Counted from the stretch's first letter, positions 47,767 to 58,505 are shown. The stretch is 64,000 bases of DNA from Limnanthes douglasii subsp. nivea (GCA_036936605.1 JAUPFV010000004.1:68782352-68846351), one strand, 5' to 3'. Translations and numbers: made by a program. Notes: generated by a model from the letters alone, not told the origin.

Positions 47767-49259
47767 ATGGGCAAAGGAAAAGAGTAAGTTTTTACTCTTA
47801 AATGCATTTTTTTTCTATATTTGGTTTAGGTTAGGTTTTTTGATTTTGATGCTAGGTTAGGTTTGTTTGTGGCTGATTTGGTGTTATATGTTGTTTGTAG
47901 TTGTCTAGTAATGCTAGGGTATGCTAGATTAGGCTGTTTGTGGCTGATTTAGGTAGTTTTGGAGGTTTTGGGTTGCCTTCAATGGCGGTTTTTTGCAGGT
48001 TTCGTGTTCCCCCGCCGGTGTAAAGGCCATTCACCCGGCGGGGAACAAGAACAGACCTGGTTTTTTCCAGATTTGTTCTTGTTCCCCGCCGGAATTTTCA
48101 CCCGGCGGGTGAAAATTAAAATATTTAATTTTTAATTTTCACCCGCCGGGTGAGGGGGAGACCTGTTCCTGCCTTTATGTTATGGAATTATTTATAAATT
48201 TTTCTAACTTCTTCCTCTAATGTTTTGTAGCCAACACGAAGCACCTCGCCTAACGAAAGAGAAGGCGGCGAAGGCGGCAAAAAAAGGCGAAGACAGTAGC
48301 CGACGGGCGGTGGTCGCCGCTAGGCCGGAACAGGGGGATCGGACAGAGCGTGTTCGCCCCCACCGCGAGGTGCGCGAGGAGCGCGGGGATCCGACCGAGC
48401 GATCTTTGCGGCATCGGAAATTCGATGCCACCAGGGATGCCCCCCGTCGACGATCGTCTCCTCCACGAGAGGTGCTCCCCATCCGCCGACGTGCCCTAGT
48501 GGACGAGCAGGAGGATGATACGGAGCAGGAGGAAGCGGAGGTCCCGTTGCCACCACCGCGAAGAGAGGTCCGTTCCGAAGGGCCTCCAACCGATGCCGAG
48601 GGATGGAAAAATCTTTTCCTATCCCAAAATAGTGTGCTTCTCTTCCCTGAGTATGCGCAGCACGAGGCGTATTACGCCTTCAAAAACGATGTAAGTATAT
48701 TAATTTATTATTTTTTTGTTTACTTGAATTCAATTTTTAACATTGTAGTTATTTTTGAATTTTTTTACAGGCGCGCTCGGGCATTACCGTGCAGTCGAAG
48801 TATGGTTTGCTTGGTCAGTGGGACCTTAGCAAACAAGTGGGGGTTAGGGCGTACCTAGAGGAGACCCCATTTTGGCCCTTGATGCAGCATTTACCGAGGT
48901 TCAACAACCACGTACAGTTGGCGGAGGTCTTCGGTGAGAGGTGGCACCAGGAGACAAACACGTTCCAGTTCTCCTTCGGGGAGATGACGATCACACTGGA
49001 CGACGTGTATGTCATTACGGGCCTCCCGGTCGAGGGGAGAATCATTGACCTCTTCCGGCCTGATCCCATAGAGGCGACGTACGCACGGTATGGGGAGCTG
49101 TTGGGAGTTTCGCCTGCTGATGTGCAGCAGGAAATGGAGGCTCATGACGGGAGCGGATTCGGACTCCGATGGCTTAGGACCACATTCTCGGGGGAAGCGT
49201 ACTTGGATTCGAACACCGCCTGCACTCCGGAGATGAAGAAGGCAGCAGCTCGGGCATAA
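47767..49259 (+). CDS. Plant mobile domain protein (three exons, MULE-encoded)
   Basis: Exons 47767-47783, 48231-48690 and 48771-49259, each intron GT...AG, join into one open frame of 321 residues. Exon 1 gives MGKGKD. Exon 2 encodes a basic, Arg-rich disordered region followed by an acidic stretch and the start of the domain (EYAQHEAYYAFKND). Exon 3 holds the PMD signature (WDLSKQVGVRAYLEE, ERWHQETNTFQFSFGEMT, ITLDDVYVITGLPVEG). It ends at MKKAAARA, before the SYSWG-type half found in the relic at 30.4 kb, so it is a shortened PMD. Cellular PMD proteins (MAIN, MAIL1) help silence transposons; a transposon copy may interfere with that. This role is inference. Confidence 0.82.
47784..48230 (+). 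other. PMD intron 1 with GC-rich motif cluster
   Basis: GTAAGT (47784) to TTTTGTAG (48230). It carries five CCGGCGG/CCGCCGG cores between about 48008 and 48150, in both orientations, in otherwise AT-rich DNA. Confidence 0.75.
48008..48150. repeat. CCGGCGG motif cluster, PMD side (5 copies)
   Basis: Cores in CCCCCGCCGGTG, ACCCGGCGGGGAAC, TTCCCCGCCGGAA, ACCCGGCGGGTG and ACCCGCCGGGTG. Each contains two CpGs and none shows C-to-T decay. The copies can pair to form hairpins. Confidence 0.88.
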
Positions 49260-49486
49260 AAGCTTATCTATCATTTGGTTTACGTTATGTGCTTCTGTAC
49301 TTCTAATTATGCAATGCTTTAAATTAAACTGTACTGTTTTAATGCAATGTTTTCAATGTTGTAGTGCAATCATCATATTAAGAATGGAAAAGTGTTATTG
49401 TTTTCAACATAAAAAACAACCAAACATAAAAACCATAAAAGCACATAAACCGTCCAGGGTTTACATTCGTTACAATCGTGTAGTCA
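49260..49486. other. Convergent 3' intergenic region of the MULE
   Basis: 228 bp between the PMD and OTU stop codons. It must hold both poly(A) signals and would generate overlapping transcripts if termination is leaky. Confidence 0.5.
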
Positions 49487-50667
49487 TCAAGCAAAAGGGG
49501 ATAAATTGGTTACTTCGGGGTAATTATTTTTAAACTCTTCGTATTTCTTGCAACGAGATGCAATCGGCAATGCCCAACCTTCAGCTTCTGGTGAACGCAA
49601 CTTTAAGCAACAAGGATGTATCCTAGCACATGGGGCCTCCGCCTTAATCCCAAGCTACAAAACGAAAACACGATAAAATAAATTTCTTGAAATTAAAATT
49701 ACCATTAACGTACACGAAATGTATGAATACTTACGTTCACGAAATGGTTGGTGTTGACCCAACCCAATCCGATTTCCAACCGGTTTTGCATCGGAGGAGG
49801 TGCACCTCTTAGCGGAAGAAAAGTGAAGCCGACATCCATATTTCGGAATACCCCAACAAAATGGAGTATGCAGTTAAACGCAGATGCGATTGCCACTCCC
49901 ATCTCGGGCATGGACATCCAATGGTCCTTAGTTCCCACATCGCTAGAACATTTCACACGCTCCGCAACGTCAATCAAATCCTCCATGCTAGTAAAAATCT
50001 TTACATAGACCGATGCGTAATCCATAAGCTCGTTGTAAAGGGCATCCCTTATCAACCTCCACCCATCTTGTTGCCCGTTCAAGGCGTACGCTATCGAGCG
50101 ATACCCGCAATGCCCATCCGATTTAACATCGGTAATGGACTCTACGAAAGGCGTAAAAAAGCTCGGGAATTGGTTCATGTATCCTTTGGGGTCGACAAAA
50201 CTTGCCTTCACCGGCATCGTAGAGCTTGACCTACAACCCACCGTTCCACTACTAAGCATTGTACCACTTCCTTGCGTTCGAATAGCGCTACCTTTCGTAC
50301 GAGCGGGGGTGGTCCCCGAACCACGCTTAGGCTCCTTCTTTTTTCCCTTCCTCGAGGTTTCGGTTGGAAGTTTGAAGTCTCCAAGCAAGGATGGCGTACT
50401 ATCATTTTCTTCCTTAAGCACATGTTCGTGCCAACTTTTGTCGCGTTTAGTGGATGTATCATCGGCGGCAATAGATAACTTACGTTTGTTAGGAGGACGA
50501 CCGCGCGCTTTTTGCTTAACCAACGGCTCCAAAATGTTAGTTGAAGCGGCACCTCTATCCCTTTCGCAACAAACTCGTAGATTTCGTGGGCGCAAGGCAT
50601 GCCGTGCGTAGTTCGTATGGCACAACCGCAAGGCATATCCGGTGCGATTGTCATGTTCCGGGCACAT
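49487..50667 (-). CDS. OTU cysteine-protease domain (3' part of transposase gene)
   Basis: The open frame spans 50667-49735 plus a last exon 49654-49487 joined by a GT...AG intron (49734-49655), in phase 0. It begins inside the transposase region. RGRPPNKRK and STKRDKSWHEHV mark the usual MULE linker. The OTU domain follows: D-V-K-S-D-G-H-C (Cys at residue 187 of this frame), HWMSMPEMG, and NTNHFV with the catalytic His at about 308. The last exon adds 55 residues with CARIHPCCLKL and RCKKYEEF. OTU domains remove ubiquitin. The frame is shifted relative to the transposase, so it needs a frameshift, an unseen splice or its own start (Met at 50667) to be made. Confidence 0.7.
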
Positions 50668-52163
50668 TCGACTTCGTTGGCCAAAATTTCCATTGCATGG
50701 TGGGAGATGTTTTTTAGTTGACCGTACACAATGTTTGTGAATTTATGTAGAGCCAACAACCGGCTCTTTTCGAAGGAAGCCTTGATGTCCCCGTGTTGCA
50801 ATTCAATCAAAGTATGCAACTTCAACCAAAAAGATTCAAAGTTACCTTTGCTCGAACCGATGAAACGCTTGAGGCTCGAATGAGCGCTTTCCACGCGGTT
50901 TGTGGTTTGGTTACCAAAATGCATCCACTTGTTAGTTCTCCACGTGACAAACTTCTCACCGTACGGCCCTACCCAACTTTTGGTATACTCAATCGCTTTC
51001 GGATAGTCTTTGAAATCGCGGTGCAATTCGGACCGGTAGTTTTCGAACGCTAACTCCGTTTCCGCCAACATCATTCCGTTCCACACTTTCAAAAAGGCAT
51101 CGGACACTACCTTCTCCTTTATGATCGTTTTTGTTTTTCCAAGGACGTTCATGTTGATGTGCCATCGACACAACATGTGCGTCGCATTGGGGAACACTTC
51201 CTCCACCGCATTCACAAGCGCCAAGTCTCTATCCGTCAAAACAATGGATGGTAATTCGATGGAGTGAGTTACCATCAACGAATGTAAGCATCCTAACACC
51301 CACTTGTAGGCCTCGTTTTTTTCACTCGACATAAAAGCAAATCCAATGTAGAATGTTTTCCCCGTACAAGTCGCACCCACGACCTCGTACAACGGCATCC
51401 CGTATTTGATCACCTTGTACGTGTTATCCATTATGATGACGTTCGGAAATGTCCGTAACAAATCCAAACTAACCGGGTGCGCAAAAAAAAGCTCGCCTAT
51501 GATATCGCTTCCGTCTTCGGACTTTCTATGGAATTCGTAGTAGTTTAGTCGCTTTAGTTCACCCAACAAGTATTGGAATTGCGACCGACCGCCTTTCTCG
51601 AGCTTCCGGTGTTTTAGTATTGCGTTGTACACGGTCCGGATTGTAGAAGAATTCTTAGGGTTCAATTTCTTGACTCCACCAAGAATATCACGAGGACGGG
51701 ATCCCATTTCATTCGAACTGACCACAAATTCCATCTCTTTTTTTTGAAAGCGTCCTACGTAGGAATGACCTTCTTTGTAGGATGTAGTACTGTGATTGTG
51801 AACGCCGCACACAACCTCTATTCCCCACAAATCGTCACCCATCTTCTTTCCTTTAAGGGAGAACGGGCATCCGCATTTTTTCGTTCCGGTAGACTTCCTC
51901 TTTAGATCTTTGGGGTCTACCAGTTTTGTGTAAACACCGGATCTTTCGCACACAAACTCTACTCTAGGAGTTTTACGATCGTGTCTATCGCATCGCCGTA
52001 AAATAATCACAAACCCGTTATCCGATGCGGTTTCCTTAACCCATTCAATAAGGTCTGTCCGAGAGTAGTACTGTGATTTGGTGTTGAACACCTCGCTATA
52101 ATCGATGGAGCAAGGCACCGGTATTTCCTCCTCCTCCCCCTTCGCCATGCACGAACCAGTCAA
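50208..52163 (-). pseudogene. MURA/FAR1-like MULE transposase, frame broken before its C-terminus
   Basis: 651 codons. An N-terminal FAR1/WRKY-GCM1-like zinc finger (C72, C97/C99, H122/H124) would bind DNA. The MULE catalytic core has the first Asp in IIMDNTYK (D246), the second in LTDRDLAL (D311) and the Glu in TNRVESAH (E425), with the C/H motif CRWHI (C332, H335) between. A SWIM zinc finger follows (CGC...PCAH, C512, C514, C524, H526). From about residue 545 (FWSRWL, near 50530) the frame leaves the family pattern, which resumes one frame over as RGRPPNKRK. A small deletion in the linker is the simplest cause. Start may instead be Met 6 (52148). All catalytic residues are kept. Confidence 0.9.
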
Positions 52164-52263
52164 ATAATCCTTTGACTCATCACCCTATGCATGTTAAAAA
52201 AGAAGCATCAAATATGACCATGGATAAAACAAAACCCCAACCCAACGGACAAACCAAACCCCA

Positions 52264-52722
52264 ACCGCCGGTTTTAAATGGTCTGACCCGCCGGGGACAT
52301 TGTCAACCGGCGGTTGAAAATTTCCACCCCGGCGGGGATGTAGTCAACCGCCGGTTGAAAATTCCCCACCCGCCGGGGGTGAGGTTATACATCCAACTCC
52401 ATTGGAGTTTGGAGATAGCCTGGGACCCCGCCGGTAGAGTTGGTCAGCCCCGGCGGTGGAAGTGGCCAACCCCGCCGGTTGAAGTGTACTAATCCGGCGG
52501 GGATACACCTTCGCTTTAAAAAAGGATTAAGTCCAAAACATAACGATTTGCCCCGCCGGTATGCAAAGGCACAACCCCGCCGGGGTCGGCTGTCTCACCC
52601 GGCGGGTGGACATGGCTTCCCCCGGCGGTTGGACACGGCCTCACCCGGCGGGGAACCTTCATCTTCTACATATGAGAGTTCTTCAGCCCCGGCGGGTGAG
52701 AGGGTCAAAACCGGCGGGGGAG
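52264..52722. repeat. CCGGCGG motif array upstream of the transposase (17 copies)
   Basis: CCGGCGG or CCGCCGG cores occur 17 times in about 460 bp, roughly every 20-30 bp and in both orientations (e.g. near 52265, 52287, 52306, 52327, 52346, 52368, 52425, 52448, 52469, 52493, 52551, 52575, 52598, 52621, 52644, 52688, 52710). Adjacent bases vary (AACCGCCGGTT, ACCCGGCGGGT, CCCCGGCGGGG). ORFs across the array are by-products of its composition. Confidence 0.92.
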
Positions 52723-52739
52723 TTCGTGTTCCAACTTTC

Positions 52740-53194
52740 TAAATGTGGAAGGTCTACCAAAATAGAAACTTTGACAAAAAAATTGGTTAGAAAACTACCG
52801 TATTTGGAGTCCCATGCTCCTCATCAAGCTTCTCACATTGAGAGTCCATCCTTCGATTATTCGGAAATTATAAAAAAAATTGATGATTTTTTGGAGCTTC
52901 AAGTGTTTATTTGTGAGTTTTTGAAGTTTTTGAAATTTGAAGAGTTTTTGAATTTTTTGGAGTTTTTGAACCTCACTTGAGTTTTTGAATTTTTTGGAGT
53001 TTTTGAAATTTTTGTTAAAGCTAGAGTGTTAGAGGGTTGTTTGGAGGAGAAATTTTGTGTTCTTCAAGAATTGGCTAACTATACCCACATTCCACTACAA
53101 GACAAAAATAAAGATTCTTGGTCAAAGGGCAAAATAGTCTTTGACTATTGAATTAAAAAGATTCTCTAAATTTTGGGAATGCTTAACATTTTTT
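52740..53194. other. MULE right subterminal region
   Basis: Transposase-side leader and subterminal DNA with repeated GAGTTTTTGAATTTTTTGGA phrases (52915-53010). No gene is seen. Confidence 0.6.
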
Positions 53195-53216
53195 GGGCCC
53201 TAATTTAGCCTAACCC
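53195..53216 (-). repeat. MULE right TIR
   Basis: 22 bp ending TTTAGCCTAACCC, the complement of the left TIR with one mismatch. Followed by the TSD TATTTTATA. Confidence 0.93.
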
Positions 53217-53441
53217 TATTTTATATTATAATGAAATTATAATTATTTAATTATATATACAAATTCCTTTTTTTTAAATAAATTTTTGACATAAACATAA
53301 TAACATTTGAACAAGTTTGACTATTGGATGAATTTAATTTTAAACCTGATTGTAACTATAAATTAAGTATTATAAATTAATTGTTAAAAAACATGAATAA
53401 AAAACCAAAAGGTTGTATAGCTGTAAAATCTTAAAGTATAC

Positions 53442-54563
53442 CAGTAAAGTACTGATTTACTATATCTAAATGAGTGAAGCTATTTCCTCCATTAATTTTT
53501 TTATTTCCTCCATAAATAAAAGGAAATTCCATTTTGTTATTTCCTCCATAAAGGAAATACCATCTATACCATTTTCTTTATTTTTATTCCAAACCTATTG
53601 ATTCTCGCAGCTCCATCAATTTCTACCACCATCCCAACTATCTCCATCATATTAACTTACACATACCCAACCAGTCCTATTAGCTTCTCACATCAATCCC
53701 CCATAAATCCTAACCCTAGCCTAGCCACTATAAAGACGGTCTCATCTTCAAGATTTCTCTTCTAATCTTGAAAAACAACAAATCATGGCCAACTACTCGA
53801 TTTCTCTTTTAATCGTGACAAAAAACGGCAGTCTCTCTCGAATTTGTCTAAGGTAAAAATAATTCGTTATTTTAAAAAACAACAACACTTAAAAATGCAC
53901 GATTGTTTATTAAAACAAATGAAATGCACCTAATTCCGAGACAACATCTCGGAATTAGGTGCATTTTTTATATAAAAAAACACCTGATTTCGAGTTACTG
54001 TCTCGGAATCAAGTGTTTTTTATAAAAAAACGCACCTAATTCCGAGATACCGTCTTAGAATCAGATGTTTGTTTTTTGAAAAAAAAAGTAACTGATTCCT
54101 AACTATTGTCTTAGAATTAGTTGTTTTCCGCTAAAACCTGCACAAATCAGGATTTTTGAAAATATATATTTTTAACAGAGATTCTCAAGTTACATGAATG
54201 TAAAACTAAAAAATAAGATTAAATTATCTTGGTGGTTGATCGGGTGATATTCTCCGGTGTTAAATCTTTAGTTTGGGTGTTTTCCTCTTCGACGGTAATC
54301 TTTAAGAAATTTGAAGTTTTTTTTTGTTTTTCGGGTTTAATTTTAGAAGTTAAATCATATATCTTAAATTTAATTTGGCTAAATCATGTGTTTGTTGATA
54401 TAAGGTGTCATAATGGTTAATGGCATCAAGTTATAAATTAGAAGGTAAAATGAGGACAAAATAGTAAAAGCAAGTGATAAGTCTTTTTTTCATTTGAAAG
54501 ATAGAAGAAATTAAAAATGTGATTGAGGAAATAGCTTCACCTTTTGTAAATCAGTATTTTACT
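53442..54563. mobile_element. TIR element of about 1.1 kb with stacked hairpins
   Basis: AGTAAAGTACTGATTTAC (53442-53459) and GTGAAGCTATTTCCTC (53474-53489) reappear inverted at 54546-54563 (17/18) and 54525-54540 (16/16). No coding region is seen. It contains a promoter-like CTATAAAGAC near 53730 and four hairpin units at 53922-54130. The superfamily is undetermined; no target duplication could be fixed. Confidence 0.75.
53922..54130. repeat. Four consecutive hairpin units of about 55 bp
   Basis: The first unit is AAATGCACCTAATTCCGAGA with its exact complement (53922-53966, 5-nt loop). Three further, progressively diverged units follow (CACCTGATTTCGAG/CTCGGAATCAAGTG, GCACCTAATTCCGAGA, and a last weak one). 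Confidence 0.88.
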
Positions 54564-54885
54564 TTGAATTATACATAGTACCATTTGTTTCATTTTATTT
54601 GTTTTTTAAGAATCGTTGTATTTACGCTCTCTTAATTCTAATGGTAACATACTGGTTCACCAAACACACCCCTCTTCTAGCTGCTCCAGCGAGGTTTCGT
54701 GTCTTATGAGCTGAAGTTTTTACTATACTTGTTTATAGCTTGATTATTCAACAATAAGAATTTAAGTCTTGTCCAGTCTAAAAACCCTTTATACATTTTG
54801 ACAACACTTAATATTATATATTATTCGAAATCATGTCATATAATATATAACAAATCGCGGAATTTAAAACAAATTTATCTGGTTG
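54564..54885. other. Spacer
   Basis: No feature seen. Confidence 0.4.
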
Positions 54886-54889
54886 TCTG

Positions 54890-55408
54890 TTGTTTTCCAT
54901 TAAATATTGTCTTTTGTTTTTTTTTGTTCTTTATCGATTTTGTATATTATCTTGAGAAACATACAGAATGAGTTAGTAGAAAGGAATGGTTTTCCAGACA
55001 CTGAAAGAAGCGATCGTCTGTTTGTGATTAGGGTTTACGATAATGAAATTCCTAAACCTAGCCCCTTACTTATAGTCCTACAATGTGAAGCCCAAAATTG
55101 TAAATCTCATCTTTTATTACCTACTTGTACCGGGGACCATAACCCGATAAATTGATAATTCAATTTATATCATTGATTTATTAATTCATGCTTAAGTGTT
55201 GAGATTTGGGCCCTCTTCGTCACAGTGCCCAAATTCAACCCGGTTACCACACTTGAGTCGATAATGCTTTTTCACCTATAGGTCCAATTTATTTAATTAA
55301 ATAATTAACTCGATTACTTTTAATTTGGACTTCCTTAAGACAATAACCGAATATGTTTATTTAGCATGTTGGTCCAAATTATTGTCTGTCCATAAATATA
55401 TTCCAACA
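54890..55408 (-). repeat. copia 3' LTR
   Basis: The right end CCAACA (complement of TGTTGG) is next to the purine-tract complement. The left end is not fixed. Confidence 0.6.
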
Positions 55409-55718
55409 ATCTTCCACTTGGACCGCCACATGCTACTCAAGAATACATATTCAACTTTAATAGAATCCCTATATTCATTATCAATGGGAAAACGGTACAA
55501 CGCCGTACATGACTGATAACAATAAAGGACTAAAGGCCTCTTTCTCGTAATGTGAACAATAGGATGCAACAGTAATCACATTACAATTATCAATCGATTA
55601 CTTGAGCCTATTATGGAGTTTGGCCTAAGACTAATATGGCTTGTACTTATACATATCTACTCTTAAATGGTTCCTACCTTTGGAGATCCAATACAGTACA
55701 AATATCAATAAATATTTC

Positions 55719-55726
<8 letters not shown>

Positions 55727-55760
<34 letters not shown>
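55727..55760. repeat. TA microsatellite
   Basis: An uninterrupted run of about 17 TA dinucleotides inside the copia 3' region. Confidence 0.95.
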
Positions 55761-55763
<3 letters not shown>

Positions 55764-56071
55764 CAATAAACTTTAATGTGCACAATACTACAAAATATAA
55801 CATCGGACCCTATTACAGATCTCCCACTGAAACTAACAATGGTCTAAATCAACTACACCCATACTAATGGTGTGTCCCTCAAAAACCTTAGGCAAAACCG
55901 CTTTTGTTAGAGAATCTTATATATTATGAAGTTTGTGCTGATGTGTTCTATATTTATCTGACTCATCTGAACTATCACTTTAACAGTAAACAACTTTATG
56001 TCTATGTGTTTGGACCTAGACAAGTTCTTATTACGGTTAGATTATTGTACTACAATATGTTGCAGCTAAAA

Positions 56072-57273
56072 TTATTGGTTCGATGCCTCAAAGCACGCAA
56101 CAAATTCTTCCACCATGGCGGATGATGCAATAAGTGTATACTTTACACTTTTCCAGGATATCGCACCTCCAACCAATAAGAATGTGTTTTCCGATGTTGT
56201 CTTTAGTGTATATACGCATCCACCAAAAATAGAGTCAGAATACCTAATGATCTCCAGTTTATCTAACTTGTCATATGTCAACATATACCCATTTATTCCT
56301 TACAGATACTAGAGTACCCTTTTAACTGCTTTACATTGATCTATGCTTGGGTTACTAACATATATCCCCCAACGTATTTGAAATAAAGGCAATATCTGGC
56401 CTAGTACAAACTTGAACATATATTATACTCCAAACTTCCAAAGCATAAGGGACCGTTTTCATTTCATCAATCTCAAGTTTTGCCTTAGGACATTGACACA
56501 TAATAAGTATGTTATCCTTTGCTATAGAGGTACTTAGGGGTTTGCAATCTGCCAATCTGTAACATTGTAACACACTTTCAATGTATGCCTTTAGTGATAA
56601 TCCAAGAATACTACGAGAGTGATCCCGACGTATCTGAATTCCTAACACAAAACTGGCATCACAAAGATCCTTTATATCAAACTTGTCTATATTTTTGTAG
56701 TGTGTAACAATTCCTTATTGTTAGAGGCAAGAAATATATCATCCACGTATAATTTAAGAAATATGAAATTATTCTCACTTAACTTGGGATACAAAATCCT
56801 CAACCGAGTTGATCTCAAAGTAATAACTGACTATCACCTCAAGGGGTTTGTGATACCATTGACAAGAGGCTTGTTTAAGCCCATAGATGGATTTCTTAAC
56901 CCTATAAACCAAATCTTGAGTTACATTCCACAAAGTGGTCTGATTTTACCATATAGATCGTTTTCTTAAAATTACCATTGAGAAAAACGGTCTTAACATT
57001 CATATGATGAAGCTCAAGGTCAAAATGTGCAACTAATGCCATGGTTATTATAAAGGAATCATTCCTCCATACCGGAGCAAAGGTTTCTTTAATATCAATT
57101 CCTTCATATGTATAAACTTTCGCTACAAGACGTGCTTTATGTCTTTCTACATTACCCAGGGAATCGCGTTTAGTTTTGTAAACCCATTTACAACAAATTG
57201 CCTCCTTCCCTTCAAGTAATAGGATAAGATCCCATAATGCATTGTCATGCATTAATTTATACTCTTCCTTCAT
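56072..57273 (-). pseudogene. copia reverse transcriptase and RNase H remnants
   Basis: RT: NALWDLILLLEGKEAICCKWVY, NVERHKARLVAKVYTYEGID, TFAPVWRN and MNVKTVFLNG (57273-56902). Then VLGIQIRRDHSR and CTRPDIAF (56648-56355). RNase H: RYSDSIFGGCVYTLKTTSENT, AISWKSVKYTLIASS and EEFVACFEAS (56284-56072). All are clear copia motifs, separated by frameshifts. Confidence 0.88.
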
Positions 57274-57873
57274 AACGTCAATCCACTTCTAAGAGTCAGA
57301 GCTAGCCATGGCATGTTTGTTTAATGAGGGATCATCTACAGTTGCAACACATAACTTATCATGCTCTTGAAGATATACTATAAATTCTGGACCTATAATA
57401 CTCTTTGTTTCTCTCGTGGACCTTCTTAACGACATTATTACATCTTGTTTCTTGAAGAGGTAAAGTTTGATCATTATGAACAATATCATTTTGATTCCTT
57501 TGTGGAGGATTATTTTGAGGTTCCTCTTATTCTACATGGACCATACCTGTATCCTGGTTAGAACCCTCAAGTCGAGAATCAATCTTAATTTGAGGATTAC
57601 CTTGTTCTAATGGAATTGAAATTATTTCATTACAGCCCAATCTTCTAATACATGGGTGTCCCCATTAAAACCTTCATGAATCTCTATGGATTATTTCCCA
57701 AAATCAACATATGTTCCCATATTCTTCCCCCAAAAATCAATATCCTCTAGAAACACTATCGTTCATGTCTTAAATATTGTACAAGTGAGAGAATCATAAA
57801 ACTTATACCCTTTAGAATATTCGGAATAACCTATGAAGAAACAACTAAATGTGTTTCGGTCCAGTTTCTTTTC

Positions 57874-58065
57874 TTAAGGTTTATAAGGTCTCGCCTCAGC
57901 TGGAGAACCCCACACATGCATATGCTTCAAATTGGGTATATGCCCATTCCAAAGCTCATATAGGGTCCTAAAAGTAGCATTGGTTGGTACTCGATTGAGT
58001 ATATAAGCGGCACATTTGATAGCTTCCCCCCATAGAGATAATGGTGATGAGTCCGAATTCAGCAT
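57874..58065 (-). pseudogene. copia integrase C-terminal fragment, cut by element D
   Basis: LWGEAIKCAAYILNRVPT and KHMHVWGSPAEARPY are the typical copia integrase end. The frame begins at the element D insertion point. Confidence 0.85.
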
Positions 58066-58504
58066 GCTCCCCGAAAGGGCAAGTCAGCCTAAGTCTCTCC
58101 GTAAACCGGACAGGCTACAAGCACATAAATCGGACAGATCATTCGGACCGAATAGATCACTTCGAACATTATGAACTTAAGGCTGTTCGAACTATGACTA
58201 AAGTACTAAAAAACCTAAACACTTCTTGACTAAGCTACCTGCCCTCCTATTTAGAACTCATGAGTCTTTAAACATGACCCGGGTCCATTAAACATGACCC
58301 TAAAGCCCATAAGGGCCCAAACATCATACTATAAATACCCAACCACCACCATTAACTATGGGTAATGAAAATTAACTGCTACCAAACTGCTTAATTCTCT
58401 CTCCACCTTTAAACACTCACATACCACCGTTAAACACCCATACACCACCTTGAAACTCCACTAAAAATTACTAGCCTACCCTCAGGCGATTATTATCCAC
58501 ATCA
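58065..58504 (+). repeat. 5' LTR of element D
   Basis: 440 bp, TG...CA. The left edge is set by the abrupt end of copia integrase coding, the right edge by the PBS. A TATA-like CTATAAATACCC lies at about 58330-58341. Confidence 0.75.
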
Positions 58505-58505
58505 A

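Larger units (their letters stand above)
47486..53225. mobile_element. Complete MULE with transposase-OTU and PMD genes
   Basis: TIRs at 47495-47516 and 53195-53216 match at 21 of 22 positions (both begin GGGTTAGGCTAAATT when read inward). They are flanked by a perfect 9-bp duplication TATTTTATA (47486-47494, 53217-53225), the hallmark of Mutator-like elements. The 5722-bp element carries a plus-strand PMD gene (47767-49259) and a minus-strand transposase/OTU gene (52163-49487) whose 3' ends face each other 228 bp apart. Low decay of TIR, TSD and PMD frame points to a recent insertion. A single frame break separates transposase and OTU. Confidence 0.95.
54886..58064 (-). mobile_element. Ty1/copia element, minus strand, interrupted by element D
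   Basis: 3' LTR at about 54890-55408, ending (on +) CCAACA and followed by the complement of a purine tract (ATCTTCCACTTGG). Internal region: RNase H (56284-56072), RT (57273-56355) and the end of integrase (58065-57874), all in broken frames. A TA microsatellite lies at 55727-55760. The copy stops in the integrase at 58064, where a gypsy LTR begins. It is a different family from the copia at 41-43 kb. Confidence 0.85.

Noticed and set aside
48204..48589. Minus-strand Arg/Ser-rich ORFs over PMD exon 2
   Set aside because: They are shadows of the real spliced PMD exon, which joins in frame with its neighbours.
52172..52980. Plus-strand ORFs of 106, 100 and 139 codons upstream of the transposase
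   Set aside because: They are by-products of the CCGGCGG array, overlap in different frames and show only repeat-driven Pro/Gly/Arg composition.
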